DNA of 64,000 bases from Vibrio sp. 10N.261.45.E2 (lineage in GTDB: Bacteria > Pseudomonadota > Gammaproteobacteria > Enterobacterales > Vibrionaceae). The first letter of the stretch is position 1. The number at the start of each line of letters is the position of its first letter. The notes beneath the pieces were generated by a model, which made no database searches, had not been told where the DNA came from, and saw only the letters and a list, made by a program, of their open reading frames with translations. Where the stretch lies: the NCBI RefSeq assembly GCF_002875705.1, contig NZ_MCZZ01000080.1, positions 1 through 64,000 of the forward strand, read 5' to 3'. A program made the translations under genes and the position numbers. This document shows positions 48,048 through 57,401 of this stretch, piece after piece.

Positions 48048-49592
48048 GTGCGTCTTGAAGTATTGTGTGAAGACAGACTCGGCTTAACGCGTGAGTTGCT
48101 CGATATCTTGGCCTCAAAAAGCATTGATTTAAGAGGAATCGAAATTGATGTTAAAGGCATTATTTACCTAAACTGCCCTGATATCGATTTTGATGCTTTT
48201 AGTGAACTTATGGCTGAAATTCGCCGAATTTCAGGTGTGAAGGATGTACGTAAAATCCAATTTATGCCAAGCGAAAGGCATAATACAGAGCTGATTGCTC
48301 TGCTGGCAAACCTACCTGATCCCGTGATTGCGATTGACCTTAAAGGCTCAGTCGATATGGCAAACCACGCTGCATTAAACCTATTCAACAAGCAAGAAGA
48401 CGAAGTGATCGGTGAACCGCTAGCGTCATTCGTTCCTAGTTTTAACTTTGCTCGTTGGATCGAAGGCGATGTAACACGTCATCGTGAAGTTGTCGTGTTG
48501 GATGGTTTAGATTTCTCTATCGAAATCTTGCCGATTTACCTTGGTGGTGATGTCAACGAAGCGGTACTGGCGAGCGCAGTAATGACGATTCGTTCTTGTA
48601 ACCAAGAGATGAACACGCCAGATGCGATCCCTGAACAGAATAACTTAGGTTTTGAACACTTTGTTGGTGTCTCTAATCGCCATAAAGCCTTGATCAGCCA
48701 AGCTAAGAAATTGGCTATGCTGGATCAGCCTCTACTGATTGAGGGTGATACGGGGACAGGTAAAGAGATGCTGGCTAAAGCGTGTCATAACCGTTCTAAC
48801 CGTTCTTCTTTCCCATTCTTGATTCTAAGCTGCGCATCAATGCCTGATGACGTGGCAGAAACGGAATTGTTTGGCCATGCTCCGGGTTCATTCAACCATG
48901 AACAAGGTCACAAAGGCATTTTCGAGCAAGCGAACGGCGGTACGGTATTTTTAGATGAAATTGGCGAAATGAGCCCGCATCTACAAATCAAATTGCTGCG
49001 TTTTCTACAAGATGGTTCATTCCGCCGTGTTGGTGAAGAAGAAGAGATGCACGCTGATGTTCGTATTATCGCATCAACGCGCCATCGCCTTTCTGAATTA
49101 GCAGACTCTGGTTCGTTCCGTGAAGACTTGTTCTACCGCTTGAATGTACTGACTCTGTCGATTCCAGCTCTGCGCGAACGCTCAAATGACGTTGCACCTT
49201 TACTGGAGCTTTTCGTGGCGAAGTACGCGCAGCAACTAGGCATGTTAAAACCAAAACTGACTCAAGAGTTAATCGATCAGCTTGGTAATTACCAATGGCC
49301 GGGCAACATTCGTCAGTTAGACAATATGGTTCTACGCGCACTAACAGAGTTAGACTCAGACACGTTAACGGTTGAGCAATTTCACTTGCCACAGCTTGAA
49401 ACCATGACAGCTGGAATGGCGAACTTAAGCCTAGATGGCTCGTTGGATGAAATCATGAAAGACTATGAATCTCAGATTCTAGAGAAGCTTTATCAGTCTT
49501 TCCCATCAAGCCGTAAACTTGCAAAACGTTTGAATGTATCTCACACCTCAATTGCGAATAAGCTTCGTGATTACGGTATCAGAAAGAACTGA
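48048..49592 (+). CDS. tyrR: TyrR, aromatic amino acid regulator
   Basis: Transcription factor of 514 aa that controls aromatic amino acid transport and synthesis genes in response to Tyr, Phe and Trp. It starts with GTG (AGGA six bases upstream). Domains: ACT (1-75, MRLEVLCEDRLGLTRELLD), PAS (about 78-190), AAA+ (about 205-430, GDTGTGKEML, Walker B VFLDEIGEMSP) and a Fis-type helix-turn-helix (about 475-512, SRKLAKRLNVSHTSIANKLRDYGI). The GAFTGA loop needed to contact sigma-54 is absent (GHAPGSFNHE), as in E. coli TyrR. The tyrP permease 14 kb away is an expected target. Confidence 0.95.
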   Translation: MRLEVLCEDRLGLTRELLDILASKSIDLRGIEIDVKGIIYLNCPDIDFDAFSELMAEIRRISGVKDVRKIQFMPSERHNTELIALLANLPDPVIAIDLKGSVDMANHAALNLFNKQEDEVIGEPLASFVPSFNFARWIEGDVTRHREVVVLDGLDFSIEILPIYLGGDVNEAVLASAVMTIRSCNQEMNTPDAIPEQNNLGFEHFVGVSNRHKALISQAKKLAMLDQPLLIEGDTGTGKEMLAKACHNRSNRSSFPFLILSCASMPDDVAETELFGHAPGSFNHEQGHKGIFEQANGGTVFLDEIGEMSPHLQIKLLRFLQDGSFRRVGEEEEMHADVRIIASTRHRLSELADSGSFREDLFYRLNVLTLSIPALRERSNDVAPLLELFVAKYAQQLGMLKPKLTQELIDQLGNYQWPGNIRQLDNMVLRALTELDSDTLTVEQFHLPQLETMTAGMANLSLDGSLDEIMKDYESQILEKLYQSFPSSRKLAKRLNVSHTSIANKLRDYGIRKN

Positions 49593-49610
49593 TCGAATAA
49601 GAACAAGATT

Positions 49611-50198
49611 ATGGAAGATTTGAGTACACCAGAGCGCATTTATAAGCATGACGGAAACCTGATTTTAAGAACGGCTGAAATCGACGACGCAGCGATGATT
49701 AGCGATTACTTTCAGGTTAACAGGGAGTACCTGAAACCGTGGGAACCGATTCGCGAAGATGCGTTTTTTGATAGAGCGGGTTGGGCGCAGCGACTGATCA
49801 AGTTAAACGAGCTTCATAAAATGGGGCTAGGCTATTACTGTTTACTGATTAATGCAGACTCTAATGAAATGTTAGGCACCATATCGTTCAGTAATTTGTC
49901 TCGTTTCCCGTTTTACGCTTGTAACGTCGGTTACTCATTGGCGCAAAGCGCACAGGGGCACGGTTACATGCGCAGAGGCTTGAGCATGGCCAAAGACTAC
50001 ATGTTTGATGTACAGAACATGCACCGCTTAATGGCGGGCTACATGCCTCACAACGAACGCAGTGCTGGTGTATTGGAACATCTTGGTTTTGTTCGAGAAG
50101 GTTTTGCTAAAGACTACATACAGATTAACGGCAAATGGGAAGACCATATACTGACGGCATTAGTTAACCCAAACTGGGAAGACAGGCGCGCTGTTTAG
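49611..50198 (+). CDS. rimJ: Ribosomal-protein N-acetyltransferase RimJ
   Basis: GNAT acetyltransferase of 195 aa matching RimJ, which acetylates the N-terminal alanine of ribosomal protein S5. Family-typical text is REYLKPWEPIRED, GYSLAQSAQGHGYMRRGL (acetyl-CoA-binding loop) and YMPHNERSAGVLEHLGFVREG. It follows tyrR by 18 bases. No specific functional link to TyrR is known. Confidence 0.88.
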   Translation: MEDLSTPERIYKHDGNLILRTAEIDDAAMISDYFQVNREYLKPWEPIREDAFFDRAGWAQRLIKLNELHKMGLGYYCLLINADSNEMLGTISFSNLSRFPFYACNVGYSLAQSAQGHGYMRRGLSMAKDYMFDVQNMHRLMAGYMPHNERSAGVLEHLGFVREGFAKDYIQINGKWEDHILTALVNPNWEDRRAV

Positions 50199-50350
50199 AG
50201 GCCAATAGTCATTAGGCGTAAGTATCACTTACGCGTAAATACAGATTTAGAGGCAGTGACGAACATAGATAAAATGAAACCGTCACCGTATCAAAAAGAG
50301 CATATAGGCATGGAAATCCATAAGCCTAAGAAGAAATTTGAGGAATTTTG

Positions 50351-50824
50351 ATGTCATACACAACTTTGGATGAATACCAAAGAAAATGGATTTTCACCCA
50401 CCAGTCAATGCCGCTGCCGGCAGAGGACTTGGAAAAGATTAAGCCAATGACACAGGCGAGAGCATCTCAGTTCTGGAAAGAGAACGTGAGCCCTCAAAGC
50501 CCAGACGCAGAACGACTAAGCTCGCAAGACTGGCCAAGCAAAGCATCGAACTGGAATGAAGAGATCAGCTGGATGGCACACTGGGAAGCAGATGAGCCAG
50601 AAATGCCAGAAGAGATTCTTAACTTTATTGATTGGCAAGATGACGTAACTGTTTATTTTTGCTATGAAAAATACAATGTTCTTGAAACCAAATGGGCGAT
50701 CTTCAAGAAGCATTGGAAGAATTTTTTGTTCTATGATGATGGCCCGATTCTACTCGGTCGCCGTCGCTCAGAAGCACTGTGGTTTGCTACAAACGGTACC
50801 GTGAAAATCGGCAACCGCGCTTAA
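50351..50824 (+). CDS. DUF2947 family protein
   Basis: A 157-residue cytoplasmic protein that appears to match the DUF2947 family, of unknown function. It is unusually rich in Trp (WIFTHQSMP, WNEEISWMAHWEADEPEMPEEI). The first ATG at 50351 has GAGGAA close upstream; a TTG just before it would add one residue. No membrane or signal segment. A strong terminator follows. Confidence 0.7.
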   Translation: MSYTTLDEYQRKWIFTHQSMPLPAEDLEKIKPMTQARASQFWKENVSPQSPDAERLSSQDWPSKASNWNEEISWMAHWEADEPEMPEEILNFIDWQDDVTVYFCYEKYNVLETKWAIFKKHWKNFLFYDDGPILLGRRRSEALWFATNGTVKIGNRA

Positions 50825-50869
50825 TTACAGCATGATTTAATTAAGTCTACGTTGTACAAACGACAGATC

Positions 50870-50898
50870 AAAAGCGAGCATCGAGCTCGCTTTTTTTG
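50870..50898 (+). terminator. Terminator of the DUF2947 gene
   Basis: Arms AAGCGAGC and GCTCGCTT followed by seven T. Confidence 0.9.
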
Positions 50899-51079
50899 TG
50901 CCTGTTGATCTTTGACGATCGTTATGAAAGTCCCGCTATTTGAGCCCAATTAAAGAGGCCATTTCCCGGTTGTTTAAAGCGGTAAATTATGAAATTGAGA
51001 TCGCTATCTCATTGGGTTAGTTGAAGTTTTATGGATTTGGGCTATCTTTATAGTACTGCCTTAGTGGAGGTGAAGTATT

Positions 51080-51295
51080 ATGATTTGGGATACTCTCGAA
51101 CGTGTAAATAAACTTCGCAAGGAAGCAATGGAGGATCCAGAGTTCTTGGATTCAGCAAAAATGCATGAGGAATGGCTTTTAAGCGAAACTCATAATCAAT
51201 CAAACAAAGGAGCGAAAGAGAAGAAACCGAAAAAACTATCTGACATTTATGAAAATACGGATTTTCCTATCAACCCAACTGGAACCAAACATTAA
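51080..51295 (+). CDS. Small basic/acidic cytoplasmic protein of unknown function
   Basis: A 71-residue protein that I do not recognise. It has a helical N-terminal part (TLERVNKLRKEAMEDPEF) and a Lys-rich middle. GGAGG ten bases before the ATG is a near-perfect ribosome-binding site and a terminator follows, which argues for a real gene. No membrane segment. Confidence 0.65.
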   Translation: MIWDTLERVNKLRKEAMEDPEFLDSAKMHEEWLLSETHNQSNKGAKEKKPKKLSDIYENTDFPINPTGTKH

Positions 51296-51376
51296 CAATG
51301 ATGAACTGCAACACGGCTAAGGCTCTTAACCAAAAAGCTATAAGTCGATCATACATACCAGCCTTAAGCCACCAGT

Positions 51377-51415
51377 AAAAAAGCCACTTTCAACGAATCG
51401 AAAGTGGCTTTTTCT
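51377..51415. terminator. Bidirectional terminator before the Hsp70 operon end
   Basis: Fourteen-base arms AAAAAGCCACTTTC and GAAAGTGGCTTTTT around a short loop, between convergent genes. Strong. Confidence 0.92.
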
Positions 51416-51451
51416 TTACTCATTAGCAACTAAAGCTAATCGTTTTTAAAC

Positions 51452-54304
51452 CTAGTTATTAATCAGGCTTAATCCGCTTGGTAACGCATCACCAAACACA
51501 CGCTTAGATTCGCTCTCAGAAAGTTCAGTCACTTCATTCACTAGTGTTAACCATGAATCAGGTACCTTGCTTTGCTTAAGCTTCTCAATCACTTGATTGC
51601 GATAGTCGTCAGAGATATCAAACTGACGGTCACCGGTTTTACGACAAATCATCACTGCAGCAAAGGCAACCATCTGCTCTTTATGCCAGTTCTGTTCAAG
51701 CAGCTTCGGTAACCACTGTTCAGCTTGCTCTCTTGGAATCACGCTGTGTTGGCTACCATACAAAGGCGTTCTTGAAGCCAATCGACCTAGTGCCCACCAG
51801 TGCGCTTGTTCAAATTGGTTATGGTTAATCGCTTTGCTTAAGAACCAACTTGCTAACAACACTTTGTCTTCAACCTCAAGCTGCTCAAGTGATGCAGCTA
51901 AACGAACCATGGCTTCATAGCCATTGTCTTGTGCATCTTTGGCTGTCTTAGGGTTCTTCATTGCGCCTGGGTGAAGGTATTTAGCGATGTCAGCCAAGAT
52001 AGTCTCTTGTTGTTCTTGGTTGAGCCCACCAGCAACACGACGCCAGAATACCCACCAATCCGTCCAACCTTGATGGTTCTTGAACTGAATATTCTGTTGG
52101 TAAAGACCCCAAATTTGCTCAATACGCCATGAGTCCGTTGGATCACCAAAGCCAGGACGTAGTGAGTAACCGGCCAAACGTAGCCAGTTTTTCTCGTGTG
52201 CTTCAGAGCGACGGCGACGTTTACGCCCTAGTGAGAAGGTATCAAACAGATGACGAAGAGTCGTGAAATCCCATTCATCGCGTTTACCTAGTCGCTTCTC
52301 AAGATCTTTAGACAGGGTCTTGATCTCTTTTGATTCCGCACTCTTTTTGTTGCCGCTGTAGAGGCGAGAAATCAATTCCTTGCACTCTTCCAATCTTGGA
52401 TGAAGTTTAGAGTTATCGGATTCATCGCCTTGCTTGTTTCTGACTTCGAATTCAAGCAACCAACGCTTAGAGTCATCTTCTGTACTCACACACTCCATTT
52501 TTAGTGTGCCGACTTCGGTTAACTGACAAGCGAGCAGCACTTCAACACGCTCTTTTTGGTTGGCTTGAAGTTCCGCGGTACCTGAACCTTCCAACGTAGA
52601 AATATACGGTGGAAGAGGGGAGAACAAGTCGGCATCCACATTGACCATCACACCGTTTTGAATAGCGGTTTCGTGAGCTATTTGATCGTGTGTTGAAGTC
52701 AGTAGGTTAAATCGTACTGGCTCGCCTAGTGTCAGTGAGAAGCGGCGGCTGTTTAAGCGTATCTCTTGGCCTTCTTCTGTCCCTTTGGCAAGTAGACAAA
52801 GCGCTTTACCCATCTTGTTCTTCTCTTGTAGATGCAAGAAGTAAGAACGAGCAGCACCACCGCCGATTTTCAGCTGCGCGCCACGGCGGGCTTTACCAAA
52901 GGCAACTGCCCCAAGTGCAACAGACCAATCAGGGTGAGGGTTATCTAATACTGTGATTGGAGAACCGTTCCAATTGCCTAGTAACTGAGTAATGCGCTCA
53001 GTCACAAGTTCGCTGTTGAACACACCACCATTAAGCAACACACCCACAGGGATGGCCGGTTTGGTATCATCGAACTCAACCGCATCTGAATTTTCTAACG
53101 CAGCCTTAGACACTTGTTGATGCGTAGTTAGGAATTCTGCAACGTGCTTACTCACTGCTGGATCGGCAACGTAAGGCAGACCGAATTCAACCACGGCGCT
53201 ACGACGTTTATCTGGTGTTTCAGTAAACTCAGACAGTGGGAAGAAGCCTTCCAATGCGATTTGATGAACTTCTTGTTTGGTTAAGCCAATACTTTTAGTA
53301 CCGCCAAGCAATTTTGAACCGCTGCCCAGCATAGTGATCTTCACATCATCGGGTGCATTGGCAGAAAGCAGGCTCTCTTTTGCAGCGCGAGTTTGTTGAA
53401 TCAGTTTGGTTAGGCTAGAGGCATTCAGCTTTTTGTTTTGATTGAAGCGCTGCTCAGCAAGGTGAGCGAGGGCCAAATCGAGGTTATCACCACCCAGCAT
53501 CAAGTGTTCGCCAACGCCGATACGGTCAAGTGCTAGCTCGTTATTACCGCCGTTGTTCGCATCGTTATCCGCATTGAATTTGGCTTCAATTAAGCTCAAA
53601 TCGGTGGTACCACCACCAACATCACACACTAGAATAAGCGGGATCTGTTGGAGTTCTTCCGCAGCCGTTTGCTGGTGACGTGCATACCAGTCGTAACAAA
53701 CTGCTTGTGGCTCTTCGAGTAAGAGGATCTTGCCTAAACCGGCTAGCTCTGCGGCTTCGAGTGTCAGCTTACGTGCTGTCTCATCGAATGAAGCCGGAAC
53801 CGTCACTACAACATCTTGGTCTTCAAGTTTGTTGCTTGGGTTGCGGTAGTTCCATGCTTGGCGAATGTGATTCAGGTAGCTTGCACTCGCGACAACTGGC
53901 GAGACTTTATCGACATCAGCTGCGCCTGCCCAAGGTAGAATGTCGGAGTTACGGTCAACCGCTTGGTGTGATAACCAGCTTTTAGCACTCGACACTTGGC
54001 GACCTTCAACCTTAGCGCCCAATTCACGCGCCCATTCACCGACGATAACGTTCTTAATATCGCCTTCAACTGGGCTTGGCTCCCACGGCATAGTCAGGTC
54101 TGAAGGGGATATTTGACCTTGTGCGGGGTGGTAACGAAATGATGGAAGTAGGGGCTTGCGAACCACTTCACCGGGGCCGATGAGTTGGTCAATATCGAAA
54201 AGAGAAACGGGAGCATGTTGTAGGTCGTCGTTGATTTCACAGTAAGCGACAACCGTATTTGTTGTGCCTAAGTCAATGCCGACTAAAAAACGAGGAGTTG
54301 CCAT
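51452..54304 (-). CDS. Large divergent Hsp70 family protein
   Basis: Hsp70/actin-fold ATPase of 950 aa, much longer than DnaK (638). The N-terminal nucleotide-binding domain has VGIDLGTTNTVVAY (phosphate 1), LVCDVGGGTTDLSLIE (phosphate 2) and LNGGVFNSELV (adenosine motif). The C-terminal third is helical and of the DUF3731-type seen in such proteins, not a DnaK substrate-binding domain. The EEVD-type tail is absent. It is the last gene of a three-gene cluster with a second Hsp70 and a DUF2760 protein. A hairpin with a T-rich tail lies upstream, so expression may be lower than for the earlier genes. Function unknown. Confidence 0.88.
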   Translation of the reverse strand: MATPRFLVGIDLGTTNTVVAYCEINDDLQHAPVSLFDIDQLIGPGEVVRKPLLPSFRYHPAQGQISPSDLTMPWEPSPVEGDIKNVIVGEWARELGAKVEGRQVSSAKSWLSHQAVDRNSDILPWAGAADVDKVSPVVASASYLNHIRQAWNYRNPSNKLEDQDVVVTVPASFDETARKLTLEAAELAGLGKILLLEEPQAVCYDWYARHQQTAAEELQQIPLILVCDVGGGTTDLSLIEAKFNADNDANNGGNNELALDRIGVGEHLMLGGDNLDLALAHLAEQRFNQNKKLNASSLTKLIQQTRAAKESLLSANAPDDVKITMLGSGSKLLGGTKSIGLTKQEVHQIALEGFFPLSEFTETPDKRRSAVVEFGLPYVADPAVSKHVAEFLTTHQQVSKAALENSDAVEFDDTKPAIPVGVLLNGGVFNSELVTERITQLLGNWNGSPITVLDNPHPDWSVALGAVAFGKARRGAQLKIGGGAARSYFLHLQEKNKMGKALCLLAKGTEEGQEIRLNSRRFSLTLGEPVRFNLLTSTHDQIAHETAIQNGVMVNVDADLFSPLPPYISTLEGSGTAELQANQKERVEVLLACQLTEVGTLKMECVSTEDDSKRWLLEFEVRNKQGDESDNSKLHPRLEECKELISRLYSGNKKSAESKEIKTLSKDLEKRLGKRDEWDFTTLRHLFDTFSLGRKRRRRSEAHEKNWLRLAGYSLRPGFGDPTDSWRIEQIWGLYQQNIQFKNHQGWTDWWVFWRRVAGGLNQEQQETILADIAKYLHPGAMKNPKTAKDAQDNGYEAMVRLAASLEQLEVEDKVLLASWFLSKAINHNQFEQAHWWALGRLASRTPLYGSQHSVIPREQAEQWLPKLLEQNWHKEQMVAFAAVMICRKTGDRQFDISDDYRNQVIEKLKQSKVPDSWLTLVNEVTELSESESKRVFGDALPSGLSLINN

Positions 54305-54427
54305 ACAAAACCTTATTCTTCCAGAGTGATGACCAGTGTGTTGATAGCTTTGGTCTTATTGTTGTTATTTGTAAACGTCATCCCTGAGAAACAGGTAGGA
54401 CTGAGTTGGGAATGGTATTGATAAAAT

Positions 54428-54451
54428 AACGGCACCCGCTAAGGTGCCGTT
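54428..54451 (-). terminator. Terminator-like hairpin between the two Hsp70 genes
   Basis: Nine-base arms AACGGCACC and GGTGCCGTT with a six-base loop; on the minus strand ATTTTAT follows. It sits just past the stop of the upstream Hsp70 gene and may separate expression of the two. Confidence 0.7.
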
Positions 54452-54457
54452 GATACA

Positions 54458-56419
54458 TTATGCTTCTTCGTTTGAGTCGTTGTTCAAGTCTTCGCGAACG
54501 TCGAACTCAACGTGCCATTTCTGACCGTTGTCAGTGGCAATTGCTTCTAGGTATAAGGTACCTAGCTCAGTAACGCGAGAAGCCAGAGTAACTGGAACCA
54601 CTTCACCTTCGCGACGGCCTTCAGAAACCGGCAGCGTCACTTGGATTTCAGGAAGCTCGTCTAGCTCTTCCGGTGCCCAGTGATCAAGGTGTGTACCCGC
54701 TTCATCTTCACGACGTGTGGTCGAACCGAAGAATTGGAAGTGTACTGGCTGGCCAATCACGAGACCAAACTCTTGGCTAGGAACTTGAACGCTCGATCCT
54801 TCTTCCATACCAAATGGTGCAACACACAAAGCTTCCATTGGAGGAGCCATACCTGGGATAGCTGGCATCGCACTTTCAATTCCTACGTAGTAAGAAGATG
54901 CGATACCGCCACGGATACGAACGCCTTGGCCACGACGTACAGCGCCGTAGTAAGAAGCGCCGCTTGCAACTGCTAGGTCTAAGTCTAAACCTGATAGCTG
55001 TTTCGCGAACTCAGCGTCTGCGTTAATTAACCATTCATTGATCGTGTCTGAAAGACGATCAGCAAGCAGGTTCGATTTTAGAACACCACCGTTGAACAGG
55101 ATTGCTGTTGGCTTAATGAAGTCTGCTGCAGGCGCTTCAGCACCTGGCATACCGGGCATGTTTGCAAACGGGTTGAAATCTTGTTGAGCGGCTTCGCTAT
55201 TTCCAGAAAGCGCGTTCGCTTGCTTAGAAAGGAATGCAGCAATGTGACGAGTAATGCCCGCGTCTTGAGCGTAAGGCAGACCCATTTGAGTCAGTGCGCC
55301 GCGCGTCTTTTGTACAGGGTGCTCAGTTACAGCAACTTTAGGGAAGAAGCCATCCACTAATGTTTGTTGTACTTCTTGCTGAGTCAGTTCTGTTTTCAGT
55401 GTCGCGCCAAGCAGTTTAGAACCACGGCTAGGAACTACGATTGGCACAGCTTGAAGTTCAGCATCGTTAAGCAGCGCTTCTTTTGCGTCACGACATGCGT
55501 GAGTCATCGCTTGAACTTGCCAAGGTGCTAATTCTTTGCCTTCTTGCGCCAGTTTCATTTTCAGGCGGTAAGCTAATGCTAAGTCCATGTTGTCGCCGCC
55601 AAGTAGGATGTGTTCACCTACTGCGATACGGTTCAGGCTTAGGTTACCGTCATCTTGTGTTACTTCAACCAACGAAAGGTCGGTTGTACCACCACCGATG
55701 TCGACAACAAGCACTATATCACCAACGTTTACCTCATCACGCCATGTATCGTTGCTGTTATCAATCCAGCTGTAAAGAGCAGCTTGTGGCTCTTCAAGAA
55801 GCGTTAGGTGAGTGAAACCAACATTACGTGCAGCTTCAGCGGTTAGGTCACGAGCCGCAGGATCAAACGAAGCTGGAACCGTGATCGTTACATCTTGGTC
55901 TGCCAGTTTGTGTTCTGGGTTAGCGTGGTTCCAAGCGTCTTTAAGGTGCTCAAGGTACAATTCAGTTGTCTTAAGCGGAGATACTTTTTCAACCTCTTCA
56001 GGGCTGCCTGCAGGCAGGAAAGCATCGCGACGGTTAACACCACCGTGGCATAGCCAAGATTTTGCACTTGCTACCAAACGGATAGGGGTTTTAGAACCAA
56101 GATTACGCGCAATCGCACCAACCAGAGCTTTAGGTTCAGAAGACCAAGGAAGAACGCGAGAGCCTGCATCCATTTCGTGTTCGTGCGGCTGGTATAGGAA
56201 CGAGCCAAGTTGGCTGCGAGTTTCTACTGTACCAGGAGCCGTCAGTTGAGGGATTGGCATCACCTCAACGCGTGCATCTTCATTGGTTGTATCGATGAAA
56301 GACAAAACACAGTGTGTTGTACCTAAATCGATACCAACACTGAACTTTGGTGCCTGATGTTGCTCTTGAGAAGATAGCTCTTGCGAAGGCTCTTGAGCTG
56401 AATGATTTTGGTGTTCCAT
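54458..56419 (-). CDS. Divergent Hsp70 family protein
   Basis: Hsp70-like ATPase of 653 aa. An acidic/Gln-rich leader of about 25 residues precedes VGIDLGTTHCVLSFID; LVVDIGGGTTDLSLVEV and LFNGGVLKSNLL complete the ATP-binding set. The C-terminal part (about 500-653) is beta-rich like an Hsp70 substrate domain but ends in an acidic Asp/Asn/Glu tail instead of EEVD-type sequence. Its ATG overlaps the stop codon of the DUF2760 gene by one base (TAATG), so the two are translationally coupled. No DnaJ or GrpE gene is near. Function unknown. Confidence 0.88.
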   Translation of the reverse strand: MEHQNHSAQEPSQELSSQEQHQAPKFSVGIDLGTTHCVLSFIDTTNEDARVEVMPIPQLTAPGTVETRSQLGSFLYQPHEHEMDAGSRVLPWSSEPKALVGAIARNLGSKTPIRLVASAKSWLCHGGVNRRDAFLPAGSPEEVEKVSPLKTTELYLEHLKDAWNHANPEHKLADQDVTITVPASFDPAARDLTAEAARNVGFTHLTLLEEPQAALYSWIDNSNDTWRDEVNVGDIVLVVDIGGGTTDLSLVEVTQDDGNLSLNRIAVGEHILLGGDNMDLALAYRLKMKLAQEGKELAPWQVQAMTHACRDAKEALLNDAELQAVPIVVPSRGSKLLGATLKTELTQQEVQQTLVDGFFPKVAVTEHPVQKTRGALTQMGLPYAQDAGITRHIAAFLSKQANALSGNSEAAQQDFNPFANMPGMPGAEAPAADFIKPTAILFNGGVLKSNLLADRLSDTINEWLINADAEFAKQLSGLDLDLAVASGASYYGAVRRGQGVRIRGGIASSYYVGIESAMPAIPGMAPPMEALCVAPFGMEEGSSVQVPSQEFGLVIGQPVHFQFFGSTTRREDEAGTHLDHWAPEELDELPEIQVTLPVSEGRREGEVVPVTLASRVTELGTLYLEAIATDNGQKWHVEFDVREDLNNDSNEEA

Positions 56420-57051
56420 TATAGCTCCACCTCTGCCGGTGCAATCACAGATGCATCGTAGTTTTCAGCAAGCTTAGGCAGGTTCATGTCAGTTGCTTTC
56501 CAACCTTTGTGAACTAGTGTGCCGTTGAATGGTGCATTGCCCGTTACGTTGCCAGTTAGGCGGATTTCTTGAGGGTTGAAGCCTTCAGCGATAGTGATAC
56601 GAGTCTCTTCATCTTCAGTGCGAATGTGAGAAAGCGTCACGTAGTCAGCAAGTACTTTTTGACCGCCAGTGTGAATAACACGTGCTGCTGCGCCAACTTC
56701 TTCATCAGAGAATGACGTTAGGTCTTCTTTCAAGAAGTCGATTAGACGCGCTTCTTGCTGCATGATAGACAGTAGCTGCATTGCAGAATCTGTTGGTGCT
56801 GTAGCAAGCTTAGACTCAACTTCTACTACTTTTTCGATGACTCTTTCTACTTCAACAACTTTTTCTACTTCGACAATTTTTTCAACTGGCTTTTCAACTT
56901 CAACGATCTTCTCTACTGGTTTTTCTACAACTTTCTCAACCACTTTGGTTTTACGAGAAACGGCAATTAGCAGTAGTAAAACGCTTGATGCAGTTAGACC
57001 TGCGTGAAGCATATCAAACGTCTGTGGGATTAGGTTCAAATCAACGATCAT
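56419..57051 (-). CDS. DUF2760 membrane protein with VEK-repeat coiled coil
   Basis: A 210-residue protein. A transmembrane helix (about 14-31) is followed by a highly repetitive charged helix (37-80) built from VEK/VEV units such as VEKPVEKIVEVEK, and by a DUF2760 domain (about 85-205, including LLSIMQQEARLIDFLKEDL, SDEEVGAAARVIH). The topology suggests a cytoplasmic domain held away from the inner membrane by a stalk. It is the first gene of the cluster and is coupled to an Hsp70 gene, so it may be a membrane anchor or client for these Hsp70s; this is inference. Confidence 0.85.
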   Translation of the reverse strand: MIVDLNLIPQTFDMLHAGLTASSVLLLLIAVSRKTKVVEKVVEKPVEKIVEVEKPVEKIVEVEKVVEVERVIEKVVEVESKLATAPTDSAMQLLSIMQQEARLIDFLKEDLTSFSDEEVGAAARVIHTGGQKVLADYVTLSHIRTEDEETRITIAEGFNPQEIRLTGNVTGNAPFNGTLVHKGWKATDMNLPKLAENYDASVIAPAEVEL

Positions 57052-57401
57052 AGTGATTTTTCTCTTTAAATTGATTTAACGGTATATTCGTCGGTTCAAA
57101 GGAATATACAGGTTGGAAAGAAACTCACTGGTACAAGACCAATACGGTCGCTTTCAAGCTATAAATATGGATGGATACTAGCATATTCAAGGCTTAAGAG
57201 TGGTAATTTATGTTTTCAAACCAATAGTTTTTGAGTGTGTTAGCTTGAAATTTAGTCGAGATTTGGTCGATTGTTAACCTGTGATGTAAGGGCGAAGTAA
57301 AGTGCGCGCGTTTTATGTCATTTTTGGGACGAAAACTTAAATGGAGCATCATTCCCTTCCGTTATATACTTTGTGCTCATCAAAGCCTATTTGGAACCTC
57401 T

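Noticed and set aside
55483..56249. Plus-strand frames over the 653-aa Hsp70 gene
   Set aside because: Antisense shadows of a clear Hsp70 coding region; their compositions are typical of reversed coding sequence.
56762..57007. Plus-strand frame with a Ser/Thr-Phe repeat over the DUF2760 gene
   Set aside because: It is the reverse-strand shadow of the VEK-repeat stalk of the DUF2760 protein.
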